A stretch of DNA of 64,000 nucleotides from Neorhizobium sp. UBA3556 (GTDB lineage: Bacteria > Pseudomonadota > Alphaproteobacteria > Rhizobiales > Rhizobiaceae), in assembly GCA_002376235.1 (NCBI GenBank), contig DFNX01000008.1, forward strand, positions 1-64,000, in the 5' to 3' direction. Positions 34,047 to 43,308 of this stretch are shown piece by piece. Position numbers and translations under genes: made by a program. Numbering within the stretch: the stretch's first letter is position 1; the number at the start of each line of letters is the position of its first letter. The notes under the pieces were generated by a model that was not told the origin of the DNA, ran no database searches, and worked only from the letters and a program-made list of their open reading frames with translations.

Positions 34047-37000
34047 GTTTCTTGACTTGACCTTGAGAGTGTCGATGTGAAGATCTCGGACATAGATGTC
34101 CCGCGCGTCAGGCACTGATTTTTCCTTTCGCTCACGGTAGTCGCCTCCCCCCATGGATCCATGGGCGAACTCGTCGCCGCGACCCGTCGGTAGTTTGAAG
34201 TCTGTATTGCGGTCTGCCAGGCCAGACAGGTCCTCCGACAGATCCACAAGTTGTTGCGCGACAAGATGGACGACATCTCCTTCCCGCTGGATCCTGCCAT
34301 TAATCGCCATCATGCTTGCACTGAGAACGACCCTCCGGCGCTTCTCGAACAGCTTTGGCCAGACAACGACGTTCGCAACGCCGGTCTCATCCTCGATCGT
34401 TATGAACATCACGCCTTTTGCGGATCCCGGCTTCTGTCGGACGAGCACCAGCCCGGCTGCAAAAACCCATTGGCCGTCCCGCGCCGACATCGCCTGCTCG
34501 CAGGTCAAGATATTCCGCTTGTCGAGATCCTTGCGCAAGAACGCAAGCGGATGCTCTCGTAGCGTCAGGCCGGTATGGCTGTAGTCCTGGATGACGTTAT
34601 GGCCATCGGTCATCTGCCGCAACGCGACCTCCGGCTCCAGCTGTTCGGCAACCGTGTGCTCTTCGCGCTCGGCAGCGGCTGCAAACAAAGGAAGCGGCTC
34701 GTCCCTCAACGCCTTGATCGCCCACAGGGCATCCCGGCGCTCAAGTTTCAGGGATGGCCGAAACGCATCCGCTTCGGCAAGCTGGACGAGCGCATCGGCT
34801 GGTACACTTGAGCGCCGCCATGCATCGTCGACGCTTTCAAAGTCCGTCGTCATGCGGGCGGCCACGATCCTGGCGGCGTCAGCTGCGGCCAGTCCCTTGA
34901 CCATCCGCATGCCGAGCCGAACGGCATGGCGGTCGGTGTTTCCTATCCGCTCGAGCGTGCAGTCCCACCGGGACCGGTTGATGCACACCGGCCTGACCTC
35001 GACACCGTGCTTGCGCGCGTCGGTCACGATCTGCGCGGGAGCATAGAAACCCATGGGCTGACTATTGATCAACGCCGCGCAGAACGCATCCGGGAAATGG
35101 CACTTGATGTAGCTGCTGGCATAGGCAATGAGCGCGAAGGAGGCTGCGTGGCTTTCTGGAAATCCATAGGATCCGAAGCCTTCGAGCTGCGAGAAGGTCT
35201 TCTCAGCAAATTCCGCCGTGTACCCGTTTCGAACCATCCCGGTGACGAGTTTTTCCTTGAAGCGGCTGACCCCGCCGGTGAATTTGAACGTCGCCATGCT
35301 CTTCCTGAGCTGGTCCGCCTCGCCGCCGGTAAATCCTGCGCACACCATGGCAACCCTCATCGCGGCCTCCTGAAAAAGGGGCACACCGAGGGTTTTCCCA
35401 AGCACGGCTTCGAGTTCCGGGGTGGGATAGACGACAGGCTCCTTGCCCTCGCGCCTCCTCAGGTATGGGTGAACCATATCCCCTTGTATCGGTCCCGGGC
35501 GGACGATCGCCACCTGGACGACGAGATCGTAGTATGTCCGCGGCTTCAGCCTCGGGAGCATGGCCATCTGGGCTCTGGACTCGATCTGGAAAGTGCCGAG
35601 CGTGTCCGCCTTCCTGATCATGGCATAGGTCGCCTGATCCTCCTGCGGAATCTTCGCAAGATCGAGGTCTTCCTTTTTGTGTTCCCTGATCATGTCGAAG
35701 GCCTTCGCCATTGCCGTGAGCATGCCGAGTGCCAGGACGTCGACCTTCATCATCTTGAGCGCTTCGACGTCGTCCTTGTCCCATTCGATGATCTGCCTGT
35801 CGCGCATCGTGGCCGGCTCGATCGGTACGAGATCGTCCAACCTGTCATGGGTCAGGACGAACCCTCCGGGGTGCTGTCCGAGATGCCTGGGTGCTCCCAT
35901 GAGCTGCTGGGCAAGCTTCAGCGTCAGCACCAGCCTGCGGTCGTCAGGATTGAGATTGAGCTCGCGGATGTTCCTATCACTCACCTCTTCCGACCATGAC
36001 CACATCCCGGACGACAGCACCTTTATCAGATCCTCGGGAAGCCCAAGTGCCTTGCCGACGTCGCGGATCGCACCCTTGGCGCGGTAACGGGTAACTGTCG
36101 CGCAAAGCGCCGCCTTCTCGCGCCCGTAGGTACGGTAGATCCATTGGATCACCTCTTCCCGTCGGCCGTGCTCGAAATCCACGTCGATGTCCGGTGGTTC
36201 GTCCCGTTCCTGCGAGATGAATCTTTCAAACAGCAGATCATTCGTCGATGGATCGATGCTGGTGATGCCGAGAATGAAACAGACGGCCGAGTTGGCGGCT
36301 GACCCGCGTCCCTGGCAAAGTATGCCCTGGCTCCTTGCGAACCTGACGATGCTGAAGACCGTGAGGAAATACGGTGCATATCGCATCTTCTGGATCAGAT
36401 CGAGTTCGTGCCGGACAGTCTTGAGAACTTCCGGCGGCAGGCCCTCCGGATAGCGGTCGGGGATGCATTCCCACACACATTGCTCCAGGGATTCCTGCGC
36501 CGTCTTTCCCGGCACCAGCGCCTCCTCCGGATACTGGTAGCTGAGCTCATCGAGACTGAACTTGCAGCGGGATACGATCTCCATCGTCCGTGCCAGAGCT
36601 TCTGGATATCGAGGAAAGAGGCGTGCCATCTCGGTCGGCGGCTTGAGGTATCTGTCAGCGTGCCGTTCCCGTTCGAAACCAACGGCATCGATCGTCGTAT
36701 TGTTGCGGATGCAGGTGACGATGTCCTGAAGCTGCCGCCTGTCCGGCTCGTGGAACAGGACATCGTTGGTCACGACCGTGCGGACGCGGAACTTCGTCGC
36801 GAGATTTGACAACTCGTGGAGCCGGAGCTGGTCGTTGGGCCTGCGTCGCAGGCAAAGGGAGAGGTAGGCCCTGTCGCCGAACACGTCGGCCATCTTTCTG
36901 AGCTGGACCGCACAGATGTCGTCGGCGAGATCCGGGACGAGAATACCGAGCATTCCATCCTGGTAGGCAACGACATCATCCCAGTGCAGGACGCAGTTGT

Positions 37001-37304
37001 TCTTGCCACCGCGGCTCTTGCCCAGGGTGATCAATCGCGTCAGCCGGGAATATGCCCCACGGTCTGTCGGATAGACCAATACCGACATCCCGTCTTGGAG
37101 ATCGAGACGACAACCGACGACGAGCCTGACCCCGGTGGCTCTCGACGCTTCCAGCGCGCGAACGATGCCCGCCAGAGAATTCCGATCGACCACGCCGATG
37201 GCGGCGATCCCGAGTTCCTTGGCGGTTTCGAACAGTTCCTGCGCCGACGATGCACCGCGAAGAAACGAAAAATGCGTTGTGACCTGAAGTTCAGCATACG
37301 TCAT
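34038..37304 (-). CDS. dnaE2: Error-prone DNA polymerase DnaE2 (ImuC)
   Basis: 1088 residues from ATG 37304, a normal DnaE2 length. The N-terminal PHP domain starts TYAELQVTTHFSFLRGASSAQEL; the polymerase active site carries PPDIDVDFEHGRREEVIQWIY, and the helix-hairpin-helix and OB domains follow, without the tau-binding C-terminus of replicative DnaE1. It performs lesion bypass with ImuA and ImuB. Its ATG overlaps the imuB stop by 4 nt, so all three genes form one LexA-controlled operon. Confidence 0.96.
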   Translation of the reverse strand: MTYAELQVTTHFSFLRGASSAQELFETAKELGIAAIGVVDRNSLAGIVRALEASRATGVRLVVGCRLDLQDGMSVLVYPTDRGAYSRLTRLITLGKSRGGKNNCVLHWDDVVAYQDGMLGILVPDLADDICAVQLRKMADVFGDRAYLSLCLRRRPNDQLRLHELSNLATKFRVRTVVTNDVLFHEPDRRQLQDIVTCIRNNTTIDAVGFERERHADRYLKPPTEMARLFPRYPEALARTMEIVSRCKFSLDELSYQYPEEALVPGKTAQESLEQCVWECIPDRYPEGLPPEVLKTVRHELDLIQKMRYAPYFLTVFSIVRFARSQGILCQGRGSAANSAVCFILGITSIDPSTNDLLFERFISQERDEPPDIDVDFEHGRREEVIQWIYRTYGREKAALCATVTRYRAKGAIRDVGKALGLPEDLIKVLSSGMWSWSEEVSDRNIRELNLNPDDRRLVLTLKLAQQLMGAPRHLGQHPGGFVLTHDRLDDLVPIEPATMRDRQIIEWDKDDVEALKMMKVDVLALGMLTAMAKAFDMIREHKKEDLDLAKIPQEDQATYAMIRKADTLGTFQIESRAQMAMLPRLKPRTYYDLVVQVAIVRPGPIQGDMVHPYLRRREGKEPVVYPTPELEAVLGKTLGVPLFQEAAMRVAMVCAGFTGGEADQLRKSMATFKFTGGVSRFKEKLVTGMVRNGYTAEFAEKTFSQLEGFGSYGFPESHAASFALIAYASSYIKCHFPDAFCAALINSQPMGFYAPAQIVTDARKHGVEVRPVCINRSRWDCTLERIGNTDRHAVRLGMRMVKGLAAADAARIVAARMTTDFESVDDAWRRSSVPADALVQLAEADAFRPSLKLERRDALWAIKALRDEPLPLFAAAAEREEHTVAEQLEPEVALRQMTDGHNVIQDYSHTGLTLREHPLAFLRKDLDKRNILTCEQAMSARDGQWVFAAGLVLVRQKPGSAKGVMFITIEDETGVANVVVWPKLFEKRRRVVLSASMMAINGRIQREGDVVHLVAQQLVDLSEDLSGLADRNTDFKLPTGRGDEFAHGSMGGGDYRERKEKSVPDARDIYVRDLHIDTLKVKSRNFQ

Positions 37305-38812
37305 GCGAATATCCCGTGAACAAACCACCTGTGGGATCCGGTTTCGGCCGCCACGCCGTCACCGGAACGATAGATCCAGAGCCGCTCTCCGCTCTCGTCT
37401 TCGACGATGAAGTAGTCGCGCACGGCAGCCCACTCCGAAGTCCGCTGCCACCACTCGCCGAAAATCCGCTCCGGGCCGTCGGCGCGTATCACCTTGCGGC
37501 GTTTTCCTCGCCAGAGAACCCAGACCGGCGGATGGTCGGGAAGGAGAGCCATCACATCGACCTGTTCGGGCCTGGCAAGCAGACGGACTGGACGCGGCCA
37601 GTGTCCATTCCAGGAAGCCTCATCGTGATCGATTATGGCACTGATCCTAGTTACCGACCGCTCCGGGACATCGGAGGCGACCGGAGAGACCCGATAAACC
37701 CGTTGTCCCCGATTGCCGAAGATGTCGATGAGAGGCGTGATGTCAGCGACCTCGTCCTCGACCAGAGAGGATGCCTTCTGGATTTCTTCAAGCGGTTCCG
37801 CCCAGGTGGCGACGAGCGTGAGCCGCTCGATCCCGAAACCAGGCTCAATCTTCTCGGTCCTGTCGCGAAATAGCTTCGTTAGCCACGCGATATCGCGAAC
37901 CGGCTTTGCCGTCCCTGCCCTGATCGCCTGCCGGGTGTTGTCGACCTTGTCGACAATGAGGTCCGTCCGACGCACGCCGAGGCCCTTCTTCTGAAGCTCG
38001 CCGACGAGCTGGACAACGAGGCGGCCGACATACTTGTTGATGGTCTCCGCGGCGCCGATGGGCTCCTGAAAGGATCTGCTGATGGAAATGTTTTCCGGCC
38101 CTCGGATGGGATCGATGGGTTCCCCGGCGCGGCCGAACATCTGATCCAGCCTCCTGCCGATTTCCGGGCCAAACCGCAGAGCCAACGGTGCCCGTGGCGT
38201 ATTCGAGAGCTCTCCGATAGACTGGAAGCCAAGCGTGCGCAGGTCGCCGACGATCTTGTCCGGTAGACGGAGCAGTGAGATCGGAAGCCGCTCAACCGCC
38301 CTGACGGTTTCGCCGCGGGGTACGATAACAGTGTCGCGGGTGATGGCTCTGGCGCAGGCATGGGCGGCTCCCCATGTGTCGGCGATGGCGACGCGCGCCG
38401 TGAGGCCCCTGCCCCTGAAGCGGTTGGCGATGCCGGTCAGCATCGGATCCTCGCCGCCCTGCAGATGATCGGCGCCTTCGGTATCCATGACGATCCCGTT
38501 CGTTCCGTCTACGGCGACGATCGGGGAATACTGGGTCAGAGCCCAAAGCGTGATCCGTTCGAGTGCCTCGGCATCAGCGAGCGGATCCGCGTCGACGAGC
38601 ATCAGCCCCTGGAAGAGCGCTTGGGCCTTGGCGGCCGCCATGCCGACGCGAACGCCAGCCTTGCGCGCGGCGTCGTCGGCGGCGGCAACCCATCGCTTCG
38701 ACCCCGATTTTGCGATCACAGCCATGGCCTGGTCAACCGGAATAGAGGGATCGGCGCGACGTAGTCGATCCGTCGACAGATCCGGCAGGTATATGGAGAC
38801 GACCCTGGTCAT
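37301..38812 (-). CDS. imuB: ImuB, inactive Y-family polymerase-like adaptor
   Basis: 503 residues from ATG 38812 (MTRVVSIYLPDLSTDRLRRAD, the typical ImuB start). It has a Y-family fold (VGMAAAKAQALFQGLMLVDADP, helix-hairpin-helix at LPDKIVGDLRTLGFQSIGEL) but ImuB proteins lack the catalytic acidic residues of DinB and act as the bridge between the beta clamp, ImuA and DnaE2. It overlaps imuA by 80 nt and dnaE2 by 4 nt. Confidence 0.93.
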   Translation of the reverse strand: MTRVVSIYLPDLSTDRLRRADPSIPVDQAMAVIAKSGSKRWVAAADDAARKAGVRVGMAAAKAQALFQGLMLVDADPLADAEALERITLWALTQYSPIVAVDGTNGIVMDTEGADHLQGGEDPMLTGIANRFRGRGLTARVAIADTWGAAHACARAITRDTVIVPRGETVRAVERLPISLLRLPDKIVGDLRTLGFQSIGELSNTPRAPLALRFGPEIGRRLDQMFGRAGEPIDPIRGPENISISRSFQEPIGAAETINKYVGRLVVQLVGELQKKGLGVRRTDLIVDKVDNTRQAIRAGTAKPVRDIAWLTKLFRDRTEKIEPGFGIERLTLVATWAEPLEEIQKASSLVEDEVADITPLIDIFGNRGQRVYRVSPVASDVPERSVTRISAIIDHDEASWNGHWPRPVRLLARPEQVDVMALLPDHPPVWVLWRGKRRKVIRADGPERIFGEWWQRTSEWAAVRDYFIVEDESGERLWIYRSGDGVAAETGSHRWFVHGIFA

Positions 38813-39488
38813 CACATGCTCCGACAATAAACTCAGCACACTCGCCCGCACGCGATCTCATCAGTTCCAAAAACCATCTCGGTCGTCCGATACCTGGAAC
38901 CGGAAGCGCCTCGGACGGCATCACACTCACCCTCCATCTCGTGACCGATGCAGTAGGCTGGCCGAAATCATTGGCCTCGGTCTGCCTTCGCCAACGGCGC
39001 ACCGCCAAGGCGATGGTCCCGGTCCGCTCTGCGACAAGTTGGAGCCGTCTACTCGTCACCATCGGCAACCGCACCATCTCGCCAATGACAGCACCGCAGC
39101 CGCCGTAGCTGAGTGCTTCCTCCATGTTGGCGGCAACGTCTTCCTCTCGATCACTCTCGACGAAGATGACCCGTTTGGGATGCAGCCCCGCTTGTGCGAG
39201 AGCCGGAAAAAACAGATCCGGCCGCGTCATGCACCAGACAACCGGGCCTTTCGTTCGAGCGGCGATACCGGCGGCGAAGAGCGCGGCAGCCGCTCCGTCG
39301 ATTGTGCCGGATCCACCGCCTGCGAATTCATGAAGTGCACCATGAGCCAGGCCACCGCCCGGAAGGATCCCGTCGATATCAGCGAGACCGAACGGCAGGC
39401 AGCCCGCCTTTTTCACGCCCTCGCCTTCAATGAAGGAGATGCGATCGCGCAGATCGGAGAGAACTTGCTCTCGCAGAACAGCCGACAT
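38733..39488 (-). CDS. imuA: ImuA, RecA/SulA-like mutagenesis protein
   Basis: 251 residues, with FGLADIDGILPGGGLAHGALHEFAG near the start, matching ImuA of alphaproteobacteria. ImuA is a RecA-like protein without ATPase function that helps damage-induced mutagenesis with ImuB and DnaE2. The 3' end overlaps imuB by 80 nt. A GTTC-N7-GTTC LexA box lies 68 nt upstream. Confidence 0.92.
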   Translation of the reverse strand: MSAVLREQVLSDLRDRISFIEGEGVKKAGCLPFGLADIDGILPGGGLAHGALHEFAGGGSGTIDGAAAALFAAGIAARTKGPVVWCMTRPDLFFPALAQAGLHPKRVIFVESDREEDVAANMEEALSYGGCGAVIGEMVRLPMVTSRRLQLVAERTGTIALAVRRWRRQTEANDFGQPTASVTRWRVSVMPSEALPVPGIGRPRWFLELMRSRAGECAEFIVGACDDQGRLHIPAGSVDGSTTSRRSLYSG

Positions 39489-39555
39489 CGTTCGCGGAAT
39501 CCTTTCAGAGCGCGTTGGTTCGAAACAGGCGACATCATGCGCCAGAATGCTTGAT

Positions 39556-39570
39556 GTTCTTCTTCTGTTC
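39556..39570. promoter_or_regulatory. Alphaproteobacterial SOS (LexA) box before imuA
   Basis: GTTC-TTCTTCT-GTTC is an exact match to the direct-repeat LexA site GTTC-N7-GTTC of alphaproteobacteria. It ends 68 nt upstream of imuA, so the imuA-imuB-dnaE2 operon should be induced by DNA damage. Confidence 0.85.
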
Positions 39571-39989
39571 CTTCATAAGAGAGGAGTCAAGCGGGTCAAA
39601 AATAGGAATACAGTCACATTCCGTTAGTGATTTCGCAGATTGTCGTTTTGAATCAGATCCCTAGGACGCGCTGGTAACCTACCGGCTTTATTGAAGAAAA
39701 ATTTTCCGATGCAAGGGAGAGAGGCAATCAGCATCTTGATTGAGTTGGGCATCGGGCTGTTCTCGGCCGCACGGACTAACAGACAGACGCTCTGCGCTTT
39801 CGTTCCACGAACAGCGCCTTGGCCGGCCCCCTTATGCGCACTGCCGATCTTTTTCGTGGTAGGCATCCGACGCTTGTCAAAGCTCTCGCAAAATCCGGTT
39901 TTCGACAGTCCATCGGCGAGAGGGCTGCCGTTGGACAACATTTCAAACGGAAACGGCTATTGCGCTATTGCTGATGAAGAGGCAGGCCG
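39571..39989. other. Intergenic stretch with no supported gene
   Basis: About 420 nt between the SOS box and the zinc-finger-like small gene. A 105-codon frame on the minus strand (39624-39941) shows no protein-like pattern and is not accepted. Nothing else was recognised. Confidence 0.4.
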
Positions 39990-40232
39990 ATGAGCCAGGT
40001 TTCATCTTCACTCGATCTGACGGCAACTCTGCGCCAGGTGCGTGCTCCAATGATTTCGGTCGAGTGTCGGCTTTGTGGCCGCAAGGGAACTTTTGATCGG
40101 GCCGTGCTCGTCAAGAAGCACGGAGCCAACATTACCTTTGCGAGACTGCGCCGCATGGCAGCCATGGGATGCGACAAGCTTATCAGTGAAGACGGGGATC
40201 GATGCGGGGCAAGCTTCCCGTGTCTCGATTGA
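39990..40232 (+). CDS. Small cysteine-containing rhizobial protein (zinc-ribbon-like)
   Basis: 80 residues: SVECRLCGRKGTFDRAVLVKKHGANITFARLRRMAAMGCDKLISEDGDRCGASFPC. The CxxC pair plus three later cysteines looks like a small zinc ribbon. I recognise the pattern as that of a common hypothetical protein of Rhizobium/Agrobacterium, but no function is known. It is directly followed by a decayed LysR fragment. Confidence 0.7.
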   Translation: MSQVSSSLDLTATLRQVRAPMISVECRLCGRKGTFDRAVLVKKHGANITFARLRRMAAMGCDKLISEDGDRCGASFPCLD

Positions 40233-40242
40233 GAGGCATGTC

Positions 40243-40512
40243 TTTTTTTCCTCAATGACCATGGTCCGCGACACCGTACGGGCGAGTGTCGGCGCCGATT
40301 GCATGCCCGGCTCAATGGTCAGCAGTGACATCACAGCAGGAAGGTTGGCTCTCGGGAAGATATCCTGACAAACTCAACTGTTGGCGCTCTATCCATCGCG
40401 ACGCGTAACTGGCGCACGTGTCGCAGCATTTCTGGTAATGCTGAAGGCCGCTTTTACGAGCGTCATCGCGGACAAGGGGTATAGCACGCGGAATAAACAG
40501 CCGGGCTGGTAA
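40243..40512 (+). pseudogene. LysR regulator 3' fragment with internal stop
   Basis: The frame reads FFSSMTMVRDTVRASVGADCMPGSMVSSDITAGRL, an in-frame TGA at 40366, then LLALYPSRRVTGARVAAFLVMLKAAF and a stop at 40510. This lines up with the C-terminal end of the intact LysR at 26.4-27.3 kb (SSMIMVRDAVRMGVGAGCLPQSLVSHDLAKG ... LWALYPSRRLLSARVSAFLDYLKEAF). About 90 codons of the C-terminus remain; the rest of the gene is gone. Confidence 0.8.
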
Positions 40513-40584
40513 CTCGTCCCATGAGGATTGGCAGGAAAGGCGGCGCGAGCTACCCTTTTCCGGTGTCGATGGGAGACTTCTCGC

Positions 40585-41355
40585 ATGTGCAATCTCTACC
40601 GCATGGATGACAAGGACTGGGTTCGCAAATGGGCGATCGACGCCGAGAGCCTGATCAATCTGATGCCGGCATATCAAGTCAACCCCGACCAAATGGCACC
40701 GATCGTCCGCAACACGCCCGACGGACGCAAGCAGCTCGTTCACGCCAGATGGGGTCTTCCAGCACCTTTCTATGTATTGAAGAAGGCAGCCGAGACCCGA
40801 GCCGAAAAGCTTCGGAAAAAGGGCGAGGACATCGATCTGGACAAGCTCATAAAAATGGAACCGGACAGAGGCACAACCAATGTTCGCAAGCTTCATCTCG
40901 GACACTGGAAGCAGTGGTTCGGCGTTGAACACCGCTGTATCGTGCCCGTGACGTCTTTTGCGGAACCGGACCCGGCCAGCCAGAAGCCGGGCGGCCGGGT
41001 TCCGAATGCATGGTTTTCAAGAGACGAGGAGAAGCCGGTCATGTTCTTCGCCGGCATCCATGTCCCTGGCTGGATCAGCGTCCGGAAGATCAAGGACGGC
41101 GTCACAACGGACGACCTTTATGGGTTCCTGACGACCGACCCGAACGATGTCGTCGCACCGATCCACAAGGAGGCAATGCCCGTACTGCTGCTCACTGCAG
41201 AGGAGACAGACGTCTGGATGCGAGCCGGATGGGACGAGGCCAAGACACTTGCCCGCCCGGCTCCGAACAATGCAGTCATGGTGACCTCCAGGGAAGACTA
41301 CGGATCCAGCATCATTTCGAAGGAAGGCGAGGAGATGCAGCCTAAACTATTGTGA
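40585..41355 (+). CDS. SOS response-associated peptidase family protein (YedK/HMCES)
   Basis: 256 residues from ATG 40585, which puts the catalytic cysteine at position 2 (MCNLYRM), as needed for this family. Other family marks: VHARWGLPAPF, VEHRCIVPVTSFAEP and the histidine in VVAPIHKEAMPVLL. HMCES/YedK proteins form a thiazolidine crosslink with abasic sites in single-stranded DNA and so protect it. Its place next to the imuABC cassette and NHEJ genes fits a DNA-damage role, though no LexA box was seen directly upstream. Confidence 0.9.
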   Translation: MCNLYRMDDKDWVRKWAIDAESLINLMPAYQVNPDQMAPIVRNTPDGRKQLVHARWGLPAPFYVLKKAAETRAEKLRKKGEDIDLDKLIKMEPDRGTTNVRKLHLGHWKQWFGVEHRCIVPVTSFAEPDPASQKPGGRVPNAWFSRDEEKPVMFFAGIHVPGWISVRKIKDGVTTDDLYGFLTTDPNDVVAPIHKEAMPVLLLTAEETDVWMRAGWDEAKTLARPAPNNAVMVTSREDYGSSIISKEGEEMQPKLL

Positions 41356-41431
41356 CCGCAGAAGACATGCGCGTCCCGATCCTGTGCGCCTCGGCGCATC
41401 AGAGCAGTAAGGCAGCGTTGCCCGTGATCAC

Positions 41432-43138
41432 TCAGGTTAGAACTTCCGCCAGGGGGTTGTTCTCCCCGGCCTCAGGAGCTTTCTCTTCTGCACGCACTCC
41501 GTTTCTTTCGTTCACGTCGGAGACGATTGCGGCGGCGGCAATTTCCGCCATGTCCCTCGCGCTCGTGATACCCTGCACGAACGGCAGCTTGTGCAGCAGG
41601 AAAGGTATCGAGATACAGTAGAGGTTGGTGCAGACATTCCTGTCGACTATCGGCCTGAAGTGCTCATCGACCTCGATCCCGCCGGTCGCCTTCGTAGCGC
41701 CAGTCTCTTCGGAAACTTCCGTCTTCGCTTCTTCCACGAGGCCCGGCTTTAAAAGGCTCGGGAACGGCAGATCTGGTGCATCCGCCGAATTTCGTCCGGT
41801 CGCATCGATGAACGCTTCGAAGCGGCGCTCGTCGTCGCCGGCGGCGACTGTGGCTCCGCCGGCTATTGTTTCTCTTCGCACATCGTAGTCCGCGCCAAGA
41901 GCCCAGACATCGAGCACTTCTGCGCGGTGGAGAGCGAGGAGCCTTTCGATCGACTGGTGAGGCACAGTCGCATAGTCATCGACAAAGATCGTCTTAAAGT
42001 GCCTGTGGAAGCGTTCGAGATCGGCGACGTTGAGGTGGGGGACCGCACGGGCCAGATTTTCGTGCATACGCAGCAGCGCATAGCGCCACTTCACGGTGAT
42101 CTTGCCAGCCTTGTTTCGCTTCGCTTCCTCAAGGTTGCGCTCGGCCCAATCGAACGGATCCGCGTCATACCGATTGCGAAAATACCGATCCGCGATGTCC
42201 TCGACCGTTGCCGAAGCGAGATCGATCTCGGTTGCGTATTGCGGGTCGGCGTCCAGCAGTTCTTTTCTGAACAGCTCAAAAAGCCGGTCCAGAAGTCCAT
42301 CTGAGCCTTCATCGACCAAACCATCCACGGCTTCCCTGGTGCAGTGACGGCACGGGTCGTATGGAATCGGGCAATAAAAATCGGCCTCAGGCAGCAACCC
42401 CTTTCGAGACATCATAGTGATCCGCAAGCCACCGCTGTCCGGTCGAGGTCGATAGACAAGAACACCGTCCTCTTCATCGAAGCGGCCGTGAGCGGCGGCA
42501 ACGGTGACGGCAGCATCGATCCCACTCAGAGAGGTACCGAGAATACCGACGCGGACCGCGCCGACCCGCTTGATGGCAGCCGCCGGCCAAGGGGAAATAA
42601 AGAAGCCGGGTGACGTCTCGGTCTCCTCAGGCCAGTCATGGCCTGTTGCCATGACCACATGGTCAAACCGCTCTTCGGATGGCTCTGCTTGCGGGCCGCG
42701 TGAAGCAACCGTGATGAAATCTGCCCGGAGGCTTATGTCGATGACCCGCGTGCGGCCGCGCACATCGATTTCGTGTCCTGCTTTCCGACCTAAATCCACG
42801 AGAGACCGAAACTGGCTCTCGAAGTATTCGCCAAGCACGACACGCGGATAGAATTCACGCTCTCCGAGCTCCTCGCGCTTCAGCCCGAGTTCGTCAAGCC
42901 TCGCGTCGCTCAATGAACCGAGCCATTCGTGCAGTGTGTCAACAATGCGGGGTATTTCGATGCTTGCAATGTTTGCGAGCATAACCACGTCATTCATGGC
43001 CGGATGATACGGCGTGCCCTTACCTGGGTCGGGGCTTTCTTCAAACACGGTAATAGCGGTCGGAACACGACCTTCCACCAGACCTTTGAGAGTATAGATC
43101 CCAGTCGGACCCGAACCGATAATGGCGACACGCTGCAT
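41432..43138 (-). CDS. FAD/NAD(P)-binding protein (COG4529-like), intact copy
   Basis: 568 residues beginning MQRVAIIGSGPTGIYTLKGL, an ADP-binding GxGxxG site for FAD; further marks are HPAMNDVVMLANIASIEIPR, VVMATGHDWPEETETSPGFF, GTSLSGIDAAVTVA and the C-terminal FIDATGRNSADAPDLPFPSL. It resembles the YdhS/COG4529 group of flavoproteins with no assigned substrate. A GGAAC-N16-CGTT stress promoter lies 34 nt upstream. It is divergent from the Ku genes. A frameshifted paralog is at 60488-62208. Confidence 0.85.
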   Translation of the reverse strand: MQRVAIIGSGPTGIYTLKGLVEGRVPTAITVFEESPDPGKGTPYHPAMNDVVMLANIASIEIPRIVDTLHEWLGSLSDARLDELGLKREELGEREFYPRVVLGEYFESQFRSLVDLGRKAGHEIDVRGRTRVIDISLRADFITVASRGPQAEPSEERFDHVVMATGHDWPEETETSPGFFISPWPAAAIKRVGAVRVGILGTSLSGIDAAVTVAAAHGRFDEEDGVLVYRPRPDSGGLRITMMSRKGLLPEADFYCPIPYDPCRHCTREAVDGLVDEGSDGLLDRLFELFRKELLDADPQYATEIDLASATVEDIADRYFRNRYDADPFDWAERNLEEAKRNKAGKITVKWRYALLRMHENLARAVPHLNVADLERFHRHFKTIFVDDYATVPHQSIERLLALHRAEVLDVWALGADYDVRRETIAGGATVAAGDDERRFEAFIDATGRNSADAPDLPFPSLLKPGLVEEAKTEVSEETGATKATGGIEVDEHFRPIVDRNVCTNLYCISIPFLLHKLPFVQGITSARDMAEIAAAAIVSDVNERNGVRAEEKAPEAGENNPLAEVLT

Positions 43139-43171
43139 TCGAAACTCGGTAGCTGTTTGAGACCACCCGCA

Positions 43172-43196
43172 AACGCGTCTCCCGATCCAATGTTCC
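43172..43196 (-). promoter_or_regulatory. EcfG/RpoE2-type promoter of the FAD protein gene
   Basis: On the minus strand GGAAC (43192-43196), 16 nt, CGTT (43172-43175), an exact match to the general-stress promoter, with the -10 element 33 nt before the ATG at 43138. Confidence 0.8.
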
Positions 43197-43202
43197 AGCT
43201 TG

Positions 43203-43216
43203 GTCTACTACCGTAC
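43203..43216 (-). promoter_or_regulatory. GTACG-N4-CGTAC-like palindrome (degenerate copy)
   Basis: On the minus strand GTACGGTAGTAGAC, matching the first ten bases of the stress-promoter palindrome found at 48633, 55838, 59290 and 62289, with changes in the second arm. It lies 6 nt upstream of the GGAAC element. Confidence 0.4.
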
Positions 43217-43244
43217 GGCCGGCTATCATGATTGCCGTTCCTTT

Positions 43245-43279
43245 GGAACGTATTGGAACCATATCGATTCCAGTCGATT
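43245..43279 (+). promoter_or_regulatory. Two overlapping GGAAC-N16-GATT elements before ku
   Basis: GGAAC at 43245 and again at 43255, each followed after 16 nt by GATT. The -35 part fits the stress-sigma consensus; the -10 part (GATT rather than CGTT) does not fit well. The same GGAAC-N16-GATT form occurs before the ligD operon. Whether it is a working promoter is unknown. Confidence 0.4.
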
Positions 43280-43308
43280 GATCAGCACCCTGTCACGGAG
43301 ATGATGTC

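Noticed and set aside
36120..36140. A GGTACGGTAG match to the stress palindrome
   Set aside because: It lies inside dnaE2 coding sequence and the second arm does not match.
39624..39941. A 105-codon minus-strand frame
   Set aside because: No motif or similarity I recognise; it sits in a gap with no neighbouring operon and has random-like composition.
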